Of a stretch of DNA of 64,000 bases, positions 1 through 11,069 are shown piece after piece (the stretch's first letter is position 1; each line of letters opens with the position of its first letter). The stretch comes from Tholera decimalis. Lineage: Eukaryota > Arthropoda > Insecta > Lepidoptera > Noctuidae. The stretch spans positions 1,178,001-1,242,000 of the forward strand of contig OW964560.2 in NCBI GenBank assembly GCA_943138885.2, in the 5' to 3' direction. A program made the translations under genes and the position numbers. A model generated the notes under the pieces. It did not search any database, was not told the DNA's origin, and worked only from the letters and a program-made list of their open reading frames with translations.

Positions 1-615
1 CTAACTTTCGAACTGTTCCGTCACAAATTCTATGGCTGGCATCTTTATGCGTCACATGATCGTCAGTAAAAACTGGAGTAGCAGCTAGCTCCCTACCTCG
101 ACTGGCCGAACGTTCTGATGTACATGCTCAATCTCCTTTTCACTACCGGTCTACCAGACGTACTGCGGGCGGCGAGCAGCTCACCGTCCCGCTCCACCAC
201 AGCGGGAGGAGGCACCCACACGTGGTTTATATACCGTCATGTCTTACTAAGCACTTCTCGTCATACATTTAAACATTTTAGTAGTATTGTAAATTTGTAA
301 TCATTGTTACCTATAATTAATATATTAGTTTGTTTAAAAAATATAATTGTAGTAGTTTTAAATATATACAAGGTGTAACAGATTAAGCGCAATACCTCAG
401 ACACCCCAATTAGAATATTTAATTATAAGTCTAAAACAACATCCGTAACTAAATAAATTGAAACCAAACCTAGACTTTTTTATAAAATAGTTATCCTTAC
501 TAAACGCAAAACCTATGTGCGTCATACAATATCCTTACGCAGACGCATACACTCATGGAATGTTAGCGGCCGACACGCACACGAGCGCATTTCTTTGAAT
601 TAAGGATTGTATTAA
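1..615. other. Unassigned, no gene recognised
   Basis: GC-rich to about 210, then AT-rich. The GC-rich part could be the end of a retroelement or MITE, but I found no terminal repeats, coding motif or splice pattern. It sits downstream of the minus-strand DAD1 gene. Confidence 0.3.
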
Positions 616-639
616 TTTGTTATGCTGTGTTTCCATTTT

Positions 640-1140
640 CAACCGACGACAAAAAGAGGAGGTTATCAATTCGACGCGTATATATATATATTTTTTAATG
701 TATGATCATCGATTACTCGAAGACGGCTGAACCGATTTGGAAAATTCTTTTTTTGATTGAAAGGGTATACTTCGAAATTGGTCCCATTTTCATAAACGTC
801 AGGATCTGATGATGGGATCCTGGAGAAATCGAGGGAACTCTTCAAATATTATAGGCACACCTATGACCTTTTGGGTATTTATTATAGTAACTTGTGCAGT
901 TGCTCTCAAAAAGTACCATTTGAGGAAGTGGAACTGATGATGAAGACCACAGATGGCCGCCGAAACTACTCAATAATAAGTATTGAGTGGATTGCGATTC
1001 GATTACTTGAATATGGATGTTAAGCACGTTATGCTTGTCACAATGCATATTGTGATGTAGAGCTGATGGTGAAGTACCAGGAGAACTCCTCAAAAATTAA
1101 CGGCCCAGCATTGGGAAAAGCAATATTTTGTAAAAGGTTA
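640..1140 (+). repeat. Dispersed repeat R1, copy 1
   Basis: Shares long similar stretches with 30228-31030, including the phrases around TCTGATGATGGGATCCTGGA and CGAGGGAACTCTTCAAATAT. In both places it runs into the same poly-A-rich hairpin arm (1209-1396 here, 31050-31125 there). It is therefore one dispersed family with a hairpin end. No coding potential was seen. Confidence 0.6.
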
Positions 1141-1208
1141 TAAGTAGTTGACATTTAGGCTCTTGTAACTAGTTAAATTAAAAATAGACCAACTAAAAAG
1201 AGTGAAAT

Positions 1209-1396
1209 AAAAACTTTTTACCAAAAAATTAAACCGACTCCCAAAAAACACTGCAAAGTGAAAAATAATTTTAATTTCGGAAGTCGGTGCCAAAAACGAA
1301 AATACAAAACTAAAGACACCGACTACCGAAATTAAAATTATTTTTCACTTTGCAGTGTTTATTGGGAGTCGGTTTAATTTTTTGGTAAAAAGTTTT
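1209..1396. repeat. Inverted repeat (hairpin), about 70-bp arms
   Basis: The left arm 1209-1279 and right arm 1325-1396 are near-perfect reverse complements around a 45-bp loop. The arms contain AAACCGACTCCC and its complement GGGAGTCGGTTT. Related hairpins lie at 27746-27937, and single arms at 31050-31125 and 63900-64000. Confidence 0.8.
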
Positions 1397-1589
1397 TATA
1401 AGTTAAATGAAAGATTTTTCCGTCAAAATTTTACACCTATTTTTTATGACGAAAATCGATTCAGACGCCGATTCTGAACCAACTACTTTCAGGAATTGTG
1501 TTTATTCTGTTACACGTTGTATACATACAATAATAATAAATTCTTCTACTAGTTTGTTGTAAATTTTTGTAAGGGACAAGAACGGTTAT

Positions 1590-1768
1590 TCCCTGACGTG
1601 TTGTCAGAGGCAGATTGAGGTACACTACCAATTTTCAGATTCAGGAGTACACTACTGGGAAATGTGTAATAGAAAAACCCAATCGCACTTTTCAGCTGAC
1701 CAGGAAATCGAACCAGTTACCTCTCGATCAGCAGTCGCGCTTGCAACCATTAGACCTACGAGACAGGT
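1590..1768 (-). repeat. tRNA-derived SINE, minus strand
   Basis: Read on the minus strand, the head resembles a tRNA: a run like TAGGTCTAATGGTTGCAAG gives an A-box-like promoter and GGTTCGATTTCC gives a B box about 40 bp later. A non-tRNA body follows towards 1590. A degenerate relative lies at 48640-48748. Confidence 0.5.
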
Positions 1769-1849
1769 TAAAATGATGATTTTTGATACTGAAATAATGA
1801 TGTTTCTTTTGCAAATACATACTTTATAAATAACACGTTTTTTCGTAAA

Positions 1850-2108
1850 TGTAAATTAAATGAGGCCAGTGTTTCCTAACTGACTACGAAGAAGAAACAC
1901 TGAAACAAACTCAGAGGTCAACGTCTCTTTTGAAGTCCATACAGTGTGTAGTGATCAAATAATATGAGAACCATGTAGGTTTATGTCTGTGGCGCCCTTT
2001 AGAGGACAGAATCACACAGATTTGAGCAGGCCCGTCCAAACAGTGCAAGCATTTGTCAGTTATTGTATAGCTCAACATAGAACTTTAAGGAACTCGAACA
2101 TATAACAT
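1850..2108 (+). repeat. Dispersed repeat R3, copy 1
   Basis: Similar over about 250 bp to 49090-49330 in CYHR1 intron 3, sharing CCTAACTGACTAC, GAAACAAACTCAGAGGTCAA and CAGTGCAAGCATTTGTCAGT. The second copy adjoins an (ATGAA)n tract, which suggests the 3' UTR of a LINE lying on the minus strand. Confidence 0.55.
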
Positions 2109-2111
2109 GCA

Positions 2112-2166
2112 ACCCAGCTGGACAAAATTGTTGTTAAATATATAACAATGATATTGTCCAGCTGGG
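2112..2166. repeat. Short hairpin
   Basis: ACCCAGCTGGACAA is followed after about 27 bp by its complement TTGTCCAGCTGGG. The 2167-2641 stretch that follows is AT-rich and holds only the probable DAD1 3' UTR. An AATAAA on the minus strand near 2596 could be the DAD1 poly(A) signal. Confidence 0.6.
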
Positions 2167-2641
2167 CTAAATAAAGCATACCTATTTGAAGTCATAATCC
2201 TGCCATTCTTATGTATAACTCTTATTATTTTCTCTTTTTATTAGTAAGCTACCTACTAACTAGTGGTATGACGTATATTCTTATGACCTATTCTCATACC
2301 TACCAAATATACCCAAAAGTTTACATAAAAAATGTTCAGCCGTTTTGAAAGAGTGCAACCACAAACACATGAGATTCTTATAGTTATAGTAGAACAAAGG
2401 TAAAAAATCTGTATTGAAATGTAAACTGCGAATATCAATACCTTGGGGTAGGAAGGTATCAATATTATATTGACTTTATTAAGTTTCTATAGAAAAGTTG
2501 CCACAATTTTTTAATCTGCAATATTATTAGGTAGGTACTTGAATTCTTATCAGTATGGGATTCATATTACATAAACATAATTAATAATAAATTTTATTTG
2601 AAGATCTTCTTATTAATATAATAAAATGCAAAAATAGTTAT

Positions 2642-3091
2642 TTATCCTATGAAGTTGATGACAACAATATGCAACACAAGGTGGGCAAATATGAAGTCCG
2701 CGAAGCCTCGCTCCGCGCTCAAACCCTGGAACTCATTCTTGTTCTCTGGATTAACTTGCAGGCGTAGGCAAACTGAAAACAAGATTGGTAATGTTTATTA
2801 GGTTATCATTTTCCTTTACTAACATAATTATACTAGAGTTATATTATGTTGGCCGAAACCCCTCGCAGAATTGTGTATCTTACCTCCAAGAACGAAAGAG
2901 CTGACAGTAGAAATAAATCCACTCAAGAAAGAATTGAAGGGAAAAGTGCCGACTAGGCAACAGTACACAAACTGAATCACAGCAGTCAGAAATATGTATA
3001 ATAGGTAGGCGTCGATGATCTTCAACTTTTTAGGCGTTTTATTTGTATATTCCTGGTACAATTTAGGAATTACTGAGGTTAAGGAGGCCAT
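2642..3091 (-). CDS. DAD1: DAD1, oligosaccharyltransferase subunit (2 exons)
   Basis: DAD1 (Ost2 in yeast) is a small integral membrane subunit of the ER oligosaccharyltransferase that N-glycosylates nascent proteins. Exon 1 is 2884-3091, exon 2 is 2642-2772; the intron 2773-2883 reads GTAAGA...CAG on the minus strand. Joined, they give 112 residues, close to the usual 113. Recognisable stretches are LYQEYTNKTPKKLKIIDAY, the first membrane helices ending SSFVLG, then across the junction CLRLQVNPENK, the family's LSAERGFADFIFAHLVLH, and the C-terminus VVINFIG. I chose the ATG giving MASLTSV; an in-frame ATG 15 codons upstream exists, but the family starts at the shorter form. The gene is head-to-head with PSMB1, with two transposon stacks between them. 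The intron hides the second half from a simple ORF scan. Confidence 0.95.
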
Positions 3092-3313
3092 ATTTTTATT
3101 TAATTTATAGATAAATGCGGCTTTTACAATGCTCAAATCCTACTTTGTACAGTTAAAACGTCAGCCTGTCAGCCAGACAGTAGCTTGACGTTTCTTTGGC
3201 ATAAAATCTACACGTTTTGTCATTCGATTGGTTATATAACACAGATTATAAAACCGTATTTATCATTCATTTCTGATTACATCTCTGATCTGATACCAAA
3301 CAGTAAACACTAA
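3092..3313. promoter_or_regulatory. DAD1 upstream region, left part of a divergent promoter
   Basis: These 222 bp separate the DAD1 ATG from the first inserted transposon. With 9213-9229 and 14435-14693 they appear to form the original space between DAD1 and PSMB1. No clear TATA box was seen. The TAA at 3311-3313 is the target duplication of the inserted Harbinger element. Confidence 0.45.
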
Positions 3314-3437
3314 AGCCTGCTCTACACTACTCGCGAAGTTGCCTCGACGAAGTACTCGTCGAAGTTGATCGAAGTCCGAAGTATGTGACTACACACTCGT
3401 GCAACCTCGCGAGGAGCTCAGTCGCCCCATAGTGTAA

Positions 3438-3904
3438 AAAGCCTCGTCCCCACTAGGAACATTTGTAGAGCGACATGTGTCCCCGGTGACATTGGGCGAT
3501 GTCGGGCGACGTCGGACGACATCGCCGCGACATTGTTGAAACTGTTCCTTGTTTAGATATTGATGGGGATATTTTACACAAGAGTATTTCAAAGTCTGTT
3601 GATGACATCCGAGTAAAATTATGAAATGAGCCGTCTAGAACACTGAAATCATTAAATACACTTGTTTTGTTTCGCAAGTACTGTTTAATCCACCATCTTC
3701 TCTTCTTTTTTGTTCTTGATGCATTCATCATTATATAAGCCGCACTGTACAACACTACCTCTTCCGGAGACATGATAGGTTCAACTGAACTGATGTGGAC
3801 GGAGACAAGACATCGGGCGACGTGGGGCGATGTAGGGCGACATCGCCCGATGTCTCCGGGGACACATGTCGCTCGACAAATGTTCCTAGTGGGGACGAGG
3901 CTTT
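3438..3904. mobile_element. Small Harbinger-like MITE nested in Z
   Basis: Long GC-rich inverted ends begin AAAGCCTCGTCCCCACTAGG and extend about 90 bp with imperfect subrepeats of the type CGACATCGGGCGAC. They enclose a short transposase remnant. I could not fix the target duplication with confidence. Confidence 0.75.
3549..3773 (-). pseudogene. Harbinger transposase N-terminal remnant
   Basis: About 75 residues starting MSPEEVVLYSAAYIMMN and including KKKRRWWIKQYL and FHNFTRMSSTDFEILL. The RRWW motif followed by an FHNxxRMS segment is typical of the start of PIF/Harbinger nuclease-transposases. The frame then runs straight into the terminal repeat, so the catalytic DDE part is missing through internal deletion. 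Confidence 0.7.
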
Positions 3905-3945
3905 ACATACTCTTTGAGTCGCCCGGCGCCCGCACGATAGGCATC

Positions 3946-4149
3946 ATGAATAACGTACAAGTGGCAGCTGCCGTTATAATGTGTACTCTCGCGTATTATA
4001 TCTACGTTCGGGTTTATCATTCAACGAAAATTAAAAAGAAATGGAGAAGAAGAAGATGGTGGATGATTGCAATTCATTATTTATGTAGTATTTATTGTTT
4101 TTTTTTACATTTATACACCGATCCTAAAAAACTGTCCATGTATTCATAA
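3946..4149 (+). pseudogene. Harbinger transposase start of element Z
   Basis: A 67-residue frame begins MNNVQVAAAVIMCTLAYY and continues to KKKWRRRRWWM, the same hydrophobic start plus basic RRWW arrangement as in other Harbinger transposases. It loses similarity after about residue 40 and stops; the catalytic domain is gone. A Kozak-like context and position just inside the left end fit this role. Confidence 0.55.
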
Positions 4150-4299
4150 GCAAACCAAACTGGACGATAAACATCTTCCATGCCGGCACCAGATTTAATC
4201 GAAGCCTCTTTTTAGGGTTCCGTAGCCGAATGGCAAAAAACGGAACCCTAAGGCTGCGTTTCCACCAGAGATGTGCGAGGATGAGTAACGAGGGATGTG

Positions 4300-4565
4300 T
4301 TCAAGTATTCAAGTATTTATTTGCAATCCATAATGTACACATACAGGTGGAATAAAATTATAAGAAACAATTATGGACCCTGTCGGGCACAGCAAAATTT
4401 AAAATAGGTAGGAGAGAGGAAGAGCGCTTTGTTTGATTTTCCACAACAGGAAATATTTATTTAAAATTTGATAGTGTTATGTCTTTGCTATATATTGTAT
4501 TTATAAATTATTATATGGAGTTATTTTTATCATTCATTGATTTTTATATATTTTTATTGTAACAT
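4300..4565 (-). mobile_element. LINE 3' UTR fragment
   Basis: The left edge reads as a reversed 3' end (minus-strand GCAAATAAATACTTG). The internal phrase ATTATGGACCC...GGGCACAGCAAA recurs in the next LINE at about 4650, so both belong to one family. It is 5'-truncated and has no ORF. Confidence 0.5.
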
Positions 4566-5580
4566 CTATCATATCATATCATATCATATATTTATTTGCA
4601 TTCCACAATGTTGTTTTAGATGTTACAATAATTGCTTAAAGCTAGGATACAATCATGGACCCCGAAGGGCACAGCAAATCATAAAATTAATTCAATTTAC
4701 AATAATAATTAAAGATGTCAATACATATTATATTCCCAAACTTATCAAAAGAATACTAAAAATGTCAATAAATTATTTAAAAAAAATCGACAGATAAAAA
4801 AAAAAAAAAAACAATAGTGTCACAAAAAAATCATAATATAAACCAGTCAAAATGTTAAATGTTAATATGTCTAACTGTCAACTATAAAAGACATGTGAAA
4901 ATTTACTATTAACTATGCGGTTACAGTCAAAATAAAATACAAAAGGTCACAATTTCAATGAGTCAATACATACTTCGTTTACAGGTCTATATTAAGTCTT
5001 AAAGTTAAAAAAATCACCTAGGGTATAAAAACAGTTCTCTATTAACCATTGTTTCAATTGCTTTTGGAACTTATGTAAGGGAAGTTCTCTTAACCGACGC
5101 GGAATATGGTTGTATACTTTAATGGACATCCTATAGCAATTTTTTTTATGTAATGCGCTTCTGCAAGTAGTGTGAATGTTCAATTTCGTGGGGTCTCTTG
5201 AAATATATTTACGGTTTTCATTATCGTCAACAAATAAATGTAATTGGTTTCTAACAAACATCCCAATTTCCATTATGTACATAGATACAAGAGTAAGCAC
5301 TCCTAGTTTTTTGAAAAGTGGCCTGCATGTTTCAAAAGGTCCGACGTTACTTATAGCTCGGACACACTTTTTCTGTATAATGAAAGCTCTATTAACGTGT
5401 GTTGAATTACCCCATAACAATAACCCATACCTTAAGATGGAGCTTACGTGGCCGTGATAAGCAGTAAGAGCTGCTGTCTCACTAACTGTTCTTCTTAACT
5501 GTCTTAAGGCGTAAACAAATCTATTTAGTTTCTTGCATACTGTTTCCACATGAAGTTTCCAATTGCAGTTTTCGTAATCA
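4566..5580 (-). mobile_element. 5'-truncated Jockey-like LINE
   Basis: The minus-strand frame 4992-5549 encodes 185 residues of a reverse-transcriptase C-terminus, including AAYHGHVSSILRYGLLLWGN, KKCVRAI, LFKKLGVLTLVSMYI and YNHIPRRLRELPL. Such non-LTR thumb and connection segments follow the palm domain, which is missing here. The frame continues in register upstream to about 5576, where the truncation lies. The 3' end carries an (ATATC)n tract at 4565-4590. The following 5580-6190 is AT-rich with no gene, perhaps the 3' UTR of the next LINE. Confidence 0.75.
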
Positions 5581-6195
5581 TAATCATATTTTGGTTTAAT
5601 GATACATTAATGTTAATATTGCATGTTTTACGATATCGATAATATTTTTCAATTTATATTTATTATATTCATATTTAATTATATATAATAATAATTATAT
5701 TATAAGTTAATGGATTCATACAAATTCGTTATTTTAAGTCATTTATTTCCCTTATTTATTAATTAAGTAAATAGTTATGTCATACATATTTATTATTGAA
5801 TTGAGTATTTATTTATTTTATTTTATGTATTTAATATGCCATAATGGTTCATAGGCGGACCTAAGTCAGTTTGATATTCTTCCAGTCAAATTAGTCAGTT
5901 TGTATTAAAATTAATTTATTGTATCATGTATTTTTATTGTATAATTATGTCATATTTATTTATTATTGAAGTGATTATATATATATTAATTATAATGAAT
6001 TCAATATGCAATAATGTTTATAAGCAGAACTAAGTCAGTTAGGTATTCTTCAAAGGTATTCAGTCAAATCAATCCCTGAATTTATCTGTTAAAAATTCGT
6101 TTATTGTGTAATAGCTTTTGTTAATTAAGAATTGTTTGAGTTTCTTTAAGAATATATTGGTTTTTTCTATTTGTTTCAAGTTTTCTGGTAATTTG

Positions 6196-7112
6196 TTATA
6201 GATTTTGATTGACATTGAATGTGTAGTACACATTCAATGAGGAGTGCATTTTAAGATAAGACCGAGGCAAATTTAATCTTTTTTTATGACGTAACGAATG
6301 GTTAGTTTGTATATCTTCTCGTGTTTTATAGGAATCAGGATATTTACGGACTAATTTGCATAATTCTAAAATATATATACTAATTAAGGTGAGAATTTTA
6401 TGTTTTATGAAGTACGGTTTGCAGCTATCTGTTTGTTCAATGTTATTTTTGTAAGATAAATAAGGAAGGAGCGTCGGTGCTATTTCCCCATAAAACGATA
6501 CCATAAGTGAACCAAGCGTGAGCATAGGCGTAGTAAGTAACTATTGCGGTATGTATGTTGGTAGTCTTTTTTTTTTCGCGGAGGGCGTATGAAAAACTTG
6601 AAATTTTCGATTTCAATTTCAGTATGTGTGATTTCCAGTTTATATATGTATCTATTGTCAAACCTAAAAGAGTAAATTCGTTAACAGTTTCTAATTTATT
6701 TTGATTAAATGTGAAATTTATATTAATTTTGGTTTTTTGGCGAGGTTGAAAAGATATTAATTTGGTTTTGGTAAAGTTGATTTCGAGATTATGTTCGCTC
6801 ATCCAGTTTATTATTTTATTAAGAATATTATTAAGTTTTTCATTTAGATTTGAATTTAATTGACATGAGGTAAGGATTGAAATATCATCCGCAAATAAAA
6901 CACATGGCCCTTCTATGATTTTAGCAAGGTCGTTTATATAAATGAGAAATAGGAGGCATCCTATTACACTTCCCTGGGGTATCGAAGCTTGTACAGGTCT
7001 AACATTGGATCTTATGAGCTGTGTTTCTTTTGTGTTTGAGTTATAGTATTCAACCTCAACCAATTGCTGTCTATTATTCAAAAATGATGCGAACCAATCG
7101 TGGGCCAACCAA
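6196..7112 (-). mobile_element. 5'-truncated Jockey-like LINE with frameshift
   Basis: The minus strand encodes a reverse-transcriptase fragment with SIPQGSVIGCLLFLIYIND, the catalytic box LFADDISIL, LLGLTIDTYINWKSHI and YGIVLWGNS. Near 6500 the frame shifts, and the C-terminus continues in a second frame (ILTLISIYILELCKLVR). The start is lost at about 7112, where MITE X sequence resumes. The element is inactive. Confidence 0.75.
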
Positions 7113-7471
7113 CCAACCAATAGAATCGCTTCATTTACCTCGCCTCGGTCAGCACATCTCTGGTGGAAACGGCTCAGCGGAGCTAGACTTTTGCGCATAC
7201 AAAACAAGCGAGGGATGTGTGCGAGGGATGTGTGCAAGAGATGTGTTGCGAGGGATGTGTTGCGAAGAATGTGTGTCGAGAAGGATGTGTTGCGAGGTTT
7301 GCGCATCCTCGCACCACACATTAATGCGCATTTTCACAGCTCCGCTACACATCCTCGTAGGCACATTTTCATCGCACATCTTTGGTGGAAACGCCCACAC
7401 ATTTTCACAGCACAGCTAGACATCCTCACACGACACATTTCCATCGCACATCTTTGGTGGAAACGCAGCCT

Positions 7472-7985
7472 TATAGTTTCGATATGTCTGTCCGTCTGTC
7501 TGTCTGTCTGTCCGTCCGTATGTTACAGCCATTTTATTCTTAAACTATTAAGACTATACATGTGAAACTTAGTAGGTAGGTGTATTCTGTGAACTGCTTT
7601 CCGATTTTAAGAAAAAAAAAAAAATTAAAATAAAGGGGGTCCCCATACATGGAACTAAAACTGAAAATATATTTATTCATGAAACCTATGCGTGTGTGGT
7701 ATCTATAGACAGGTCTTTAAAAATGATATAAGGGTTTCTAAAACCACTTTTTCATAAAGAAGAAGAAGATACAGCATATTTTCTAAAACCGCAAATATAA
7801 CTTTGTAATTCATAAAACACTATGAAAAACAAAGTTATTTAGCGTAGTTGTAAAAATGTAAATAAGCTAGTTTTAATAAATATTTAAGGTTTTTTTTTAT
7901 TCGTCAAATAAATATACATATTATATTATTATAGTTACTACGGAACCCTTCATGGGCGAGTCTAACTCGCACTTGGCCAATTTTT
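7472..7985 (-). repeat. Dispersed lepidopteran repeat G (right half)
   Basis: Contains TATAGTTTCGATATGTCTG, a (GTCT)n tract, and ends GGGCGAGTCTAACTCGCACTTGGCCAA. The family recurs at 26636-27060, about 30640-30700, 44395-45000 and 63365-63900. The left half is 4212-4250 (GGGTTCCGTAGCC); MITE X entered between the halves. No coding sequence was seen. Confidence 0.65.
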
Positions 7986-7989
7986 TCTT

Positions 7990-8200
7990 GTTTACCCCCT
8001 ATATGTGGCAATAAGAGACTCCTTCTTTTTCTTTAAATCTGCTGTGGGCATTTTAAGGATTTCCTGGATACGCAACCAAGCATCGTTGACTTTTTTTTGT
8101 CTTTATGACCTCTCTCATTTGGGTCCTAAATAACTGGCTCTGATTGCAGTGTTTCGAGGAACAAGAGAATTTGTTCTTGTATCCACTGTATATCACTCAT
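7990..8200 (-). pseudogene. Broken MADF-domain gene of Harbinger element Z
   Basis: The minus strand opens MSDIQWIQEQILLFLETLQS, meets an in-frame TAG where the family has tryptophan (W of WDP), continues DPNERGHKDKKK, then shifts frame in an A-run and continues NDAWLRIQEILKMPTADLKK. WDPxxxxHKD...NDAW is the MADF (Myb/SANT-like) signature. Harbinger elements encode such a DNA-binding partner beside the transposase. One nonsense change and one frameshift kill it. Confidence 0.7.
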
Positions 8201-9325
8201 CGTTATCAGTTCTGTTAAGTGTACGGAACGATGAATGCAACATGCGCTGTTGACGTCTCGATGCGAAATGAAGCGAGCCGAGTAGTGTAGTAAGCAGAGA
8301 TGTGATAAACGACTTAAAACTTTTAACGAACTTATTCGTTTATTTTTTATCAAAAGTCACTTATGTTAACTGCTTAATTGCTTATCTGCTTATTTACTTG
8401 CTTACATTAAAAACAATAAAATTATGTTGTTTGCTTTTTTAGTTGGTTAAATTTAAGTACCTATTGGTTTTTAAACGACATCAATGAACTTTCCTTCGTA
8501 CTTTGCAGATCAGTTTTATTAGCTCACCAATTTGTTTTAATAGAAAAAAGACGCCAAAATTAACACAATTACTTACACTATAAACTATTTACACTATTAT
8601 TAACACAATTAACTACACCTAAAAACTATATTATATACAAGTCCAAAAGTCTCAGAATTATTTCCTTGGTACGAAAAAATTCACCATATGAAAAATGTTT
8701 TACACTATTTCAACAAGTCCAAGTCACAACTTCTAAAACAAATTGTTTTGGAAATACAAAAAACATGACGCTTTTAACCGGGCGGAAAAAACGCTACTAA
8801 ACGTAAAAAGCAAAATAAGTAATTTAAGCAGTTAACGGAAACCCGTTTTAATTAAATGGTCGTTTTTAAAAGTGGACAACGGAATGCAATATTTTCGGTT
8901 ACGTTTTATTTTTAACAAAAAGCAGAATAAGCGGATAACGTTAAATGCTTATATAAACGAATCTGCTTATTCGCTTATTTTAAATAACATGTTATATGCT
9001 TTTCGTTTAAACGCCCATCTTTAGTAGTAAGACGCTTCGTGTTCGCAACTTCGGGACACTTCGAGTCCTTTGACTCGGGCGCCAAAAACTGACAACGACT
9101 GGAAGTCGCCCAATGCGTGCCGAGATTGCACGAAGCGAAGCGAAGTGCCCTTCTACACTCTCGTATTCGCTCAACTTCGACCAACTTCGCGAGTAGTGTA
9201 GAGCAGGCTTAAGGAATAAGTCATGATGTATCCGAACTAGTCTTGTGCCTGCTCGGTCACTTTGGAGATCGCTCCATACTAGTTCATTTCGGACAGTGAA
9301 CTAGTTCACTCTAATTCTAACAGCT

Positions 9326-10088
9326 CAGCGTTGCCGTTTGTACGGCAATTGCCTTTTCGTACGGCATTCAGGCTCTTTTAAGGCGAATTGTACGGTATAC
9401 GGCAGAGTGATCATTGCCGTACACTAAAATACGGCAATTAGGCAATCATAGCATAAGGAAGTATTGGGTATACCACTAGCTACTATATACGTATTTATGA
9501 AATGCAAATTAAGTAAATTGTAGATGAAACATAATCAGCGTATGGGTAAAAATGAACGCAACTTTACATTATTGTATTATTGTCTTTGGTATTCGGGGAA
9601 CCCCATAGTGCTAATCGGTTTCTCATCACTACTTTTTAGTTTGTATCGAGTTAAAACTTATTTTTTAATTTTGAACAGTGTTTTCGCAGTGCAGTGGCGG
9701 GTGATATTTACAAAATGTCTTCGAATTCAGAAGAAGATGCCACAGGTCCGTCAACACCTAAGAAATGTAAGAAAACCAAACACAGGGCCCAAAAGTAGAG
9801 GACACAATGGAAATCAGTAGACGAATTTAAAGATTGGATTGGCCCTGATGAAAATAATATTCATTGATTTGATGGGAGGACAGGAGTGATCTGTGGTTTC
9901 TATCAAATCTATAGGTTCAGTGGCATCTTTTTCATAAGCAGAAGTTTTTTTTGTTTGACTTGGGTTTCATACCCATATTTTTCTTTTTCATGTAAATAAT
10001 AAAATAAAAAGTACGGCAATTTATGTTTCAATACGGTAATTTCATCTCTTGCGTACGGTAACTCTACAAATGACCAGCGGCAACACTG
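9326..10088 (+). mobile_element. hAT element remnant nested in W
   Basis: The ends CAGCGTTGCCG and CGGCAACACTG are inverted, and TAACAGCT is duplicated at 9318-9325 and 10089-10096. TACGGCAAT-like words repeat near both ends. The plus-strand frame from about 9715 starts MSSNSEEDATGPSTPKKCK and soon stops. DEFKDWIGPDENN follows in an adjacent frame, similar to the region before the BED-like finger of hAT transposases. A 763-bp dead copy. Confidence 0.8.
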
Positions 10089-10227
10089 TAACAGCTCTAT
10101 TCGTTCTTCGCTCTCGGCGATCCGTAACTCAGACTCGGACCGCCGAGAGCGAAGAACGAATAGAGCTGTTAGAACTAATAGAGTGGTCCGCGCTGTGCTC
10201 TGAGTCTCAGAGCATAGCGCGGACCAC
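10089..10227. repeat. Two adjacent long palindromes
   Basis: Arms 10089-10119 and 10141-10171 are a perfect 31-bp inverted repeat. 10183-10227 is a second palindrome of 21-bp arms with one mismatch. Both belong to foldback element W. The first arm includes the target duplication of the neighbouring hAT. Confidence 0.9.
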
Positions 10228-11069
10228 ATAGCAAATGTAGGTACTATCAAAGACACCGTATTTATTTATCTCTGTATTACCACAGCGTAAACAGCTGACA
10301 TAATATTAGGATTATGTATAATTTAAACAGATATATTTATTACCATTGAAATGTGAATCTGAAACGGTTCTCATATTTTTCTTATTATCTACGGTTCTCA
10401 TTCATACAGACACAGAATGAATTCGTATGACGTTTCTGTCAACCAATCAGTGACTATATTTCATTTCTCGTTCGCACATTACGATCGCACGGTTTATGGT
10501 GAACGCAGACCTAGCCGCACCGCAGTCTCTACAGTCCCCGCAGTCATCGCTTTTTGTGAATGGCCTCGCACATCTATCCGCGCCGCAGTCGCTGCAGTCG
10601 TTCCCGTCAGTGTTGCCAGATTTTTGAAAGCATTATCTAACCGAAGATTTAAAAAATCTGTATAAAATCTGTATTTGGTATTGGTATTTTGCCTCTGACT
10701 AAGGAAAAAAAGAGGACATGGCATAAACATTCTATACGAACTGTAGTTATAGGAATATGATGCATTTCGACGGCATAGTTACTGATATATCGACATCTCT
10801 TTTTAACTAGTGAGAGTAATCATAATATGTAAAAAAGGACAACATTAGTTTTATCATTGCCAAAAATGGCAACATAACTTTGGTAATGTCACAAAATACC
10901 TAACTGCGGCCGGCCGCCATGTTTTGTCACAGCCAACAACAAGTACATCAGTTGTCATCGCGACTTGCTTGTTACAGTGTTTTTAAGAAAATTTGGTGAT
11001 AATAGGCGAAAATTGTGCTTGTTTATAGTGTAAGAACTTGCATATTACTGCATTTATCATGGGTAGGTC

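Larger units (their letters stand above)
4251..7471. mobile_element. MITE X split by LINE insertions
   Basis: The ends are inverted repeats of about 28 bp starting AGGCTGCGTTTCCACCAGAG, with TA on both outer sides. The interior at 7130-7460 is built from repeats of GAGGGATGTGTGC and CATCTNTGGTGGAAACG. The left arm stops near 4300, where LINE fragments begin, so most of the length is later insertion. X itself sits inside another dispersed repeat whose halves are 4212-4250 and 7472-7985. Confidence 0.75.
3314..9209. mobile_element. PIF/Harbinger element Z (5.9 kb, nested, dead)
   Basis: The ends are inverted repeats of about 28 bp beginning AGCCTGCTCTACACTACTCG, with a 3-bp TAA duplication at 3311-3313 and 9210-9212. 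That duplication is the PIF/Harbinger signature. Inside are the start of a Harbinger-type transposase (3946-4149, plus) and a broken MADF-domain gene (about 7990-8200, minus), the two proteins such elements carry. Other elements have inserted into it: a smaller Harbinger-like MITE, a dispersed repeat, MITE X and LINE fragments. The stretch 8350-8990 is AT-rich, with scattered inverted repeats containing AAGCAGATAAGC-like words and no gene. Confidence 0.85.

Noticed and set aside
7021..7565. Cysteine-rich frames with repeated VARDVLRGMC-like words
   Set aside because: They are translations of the GAGGGATGTGTGC repeats inside MITE X.
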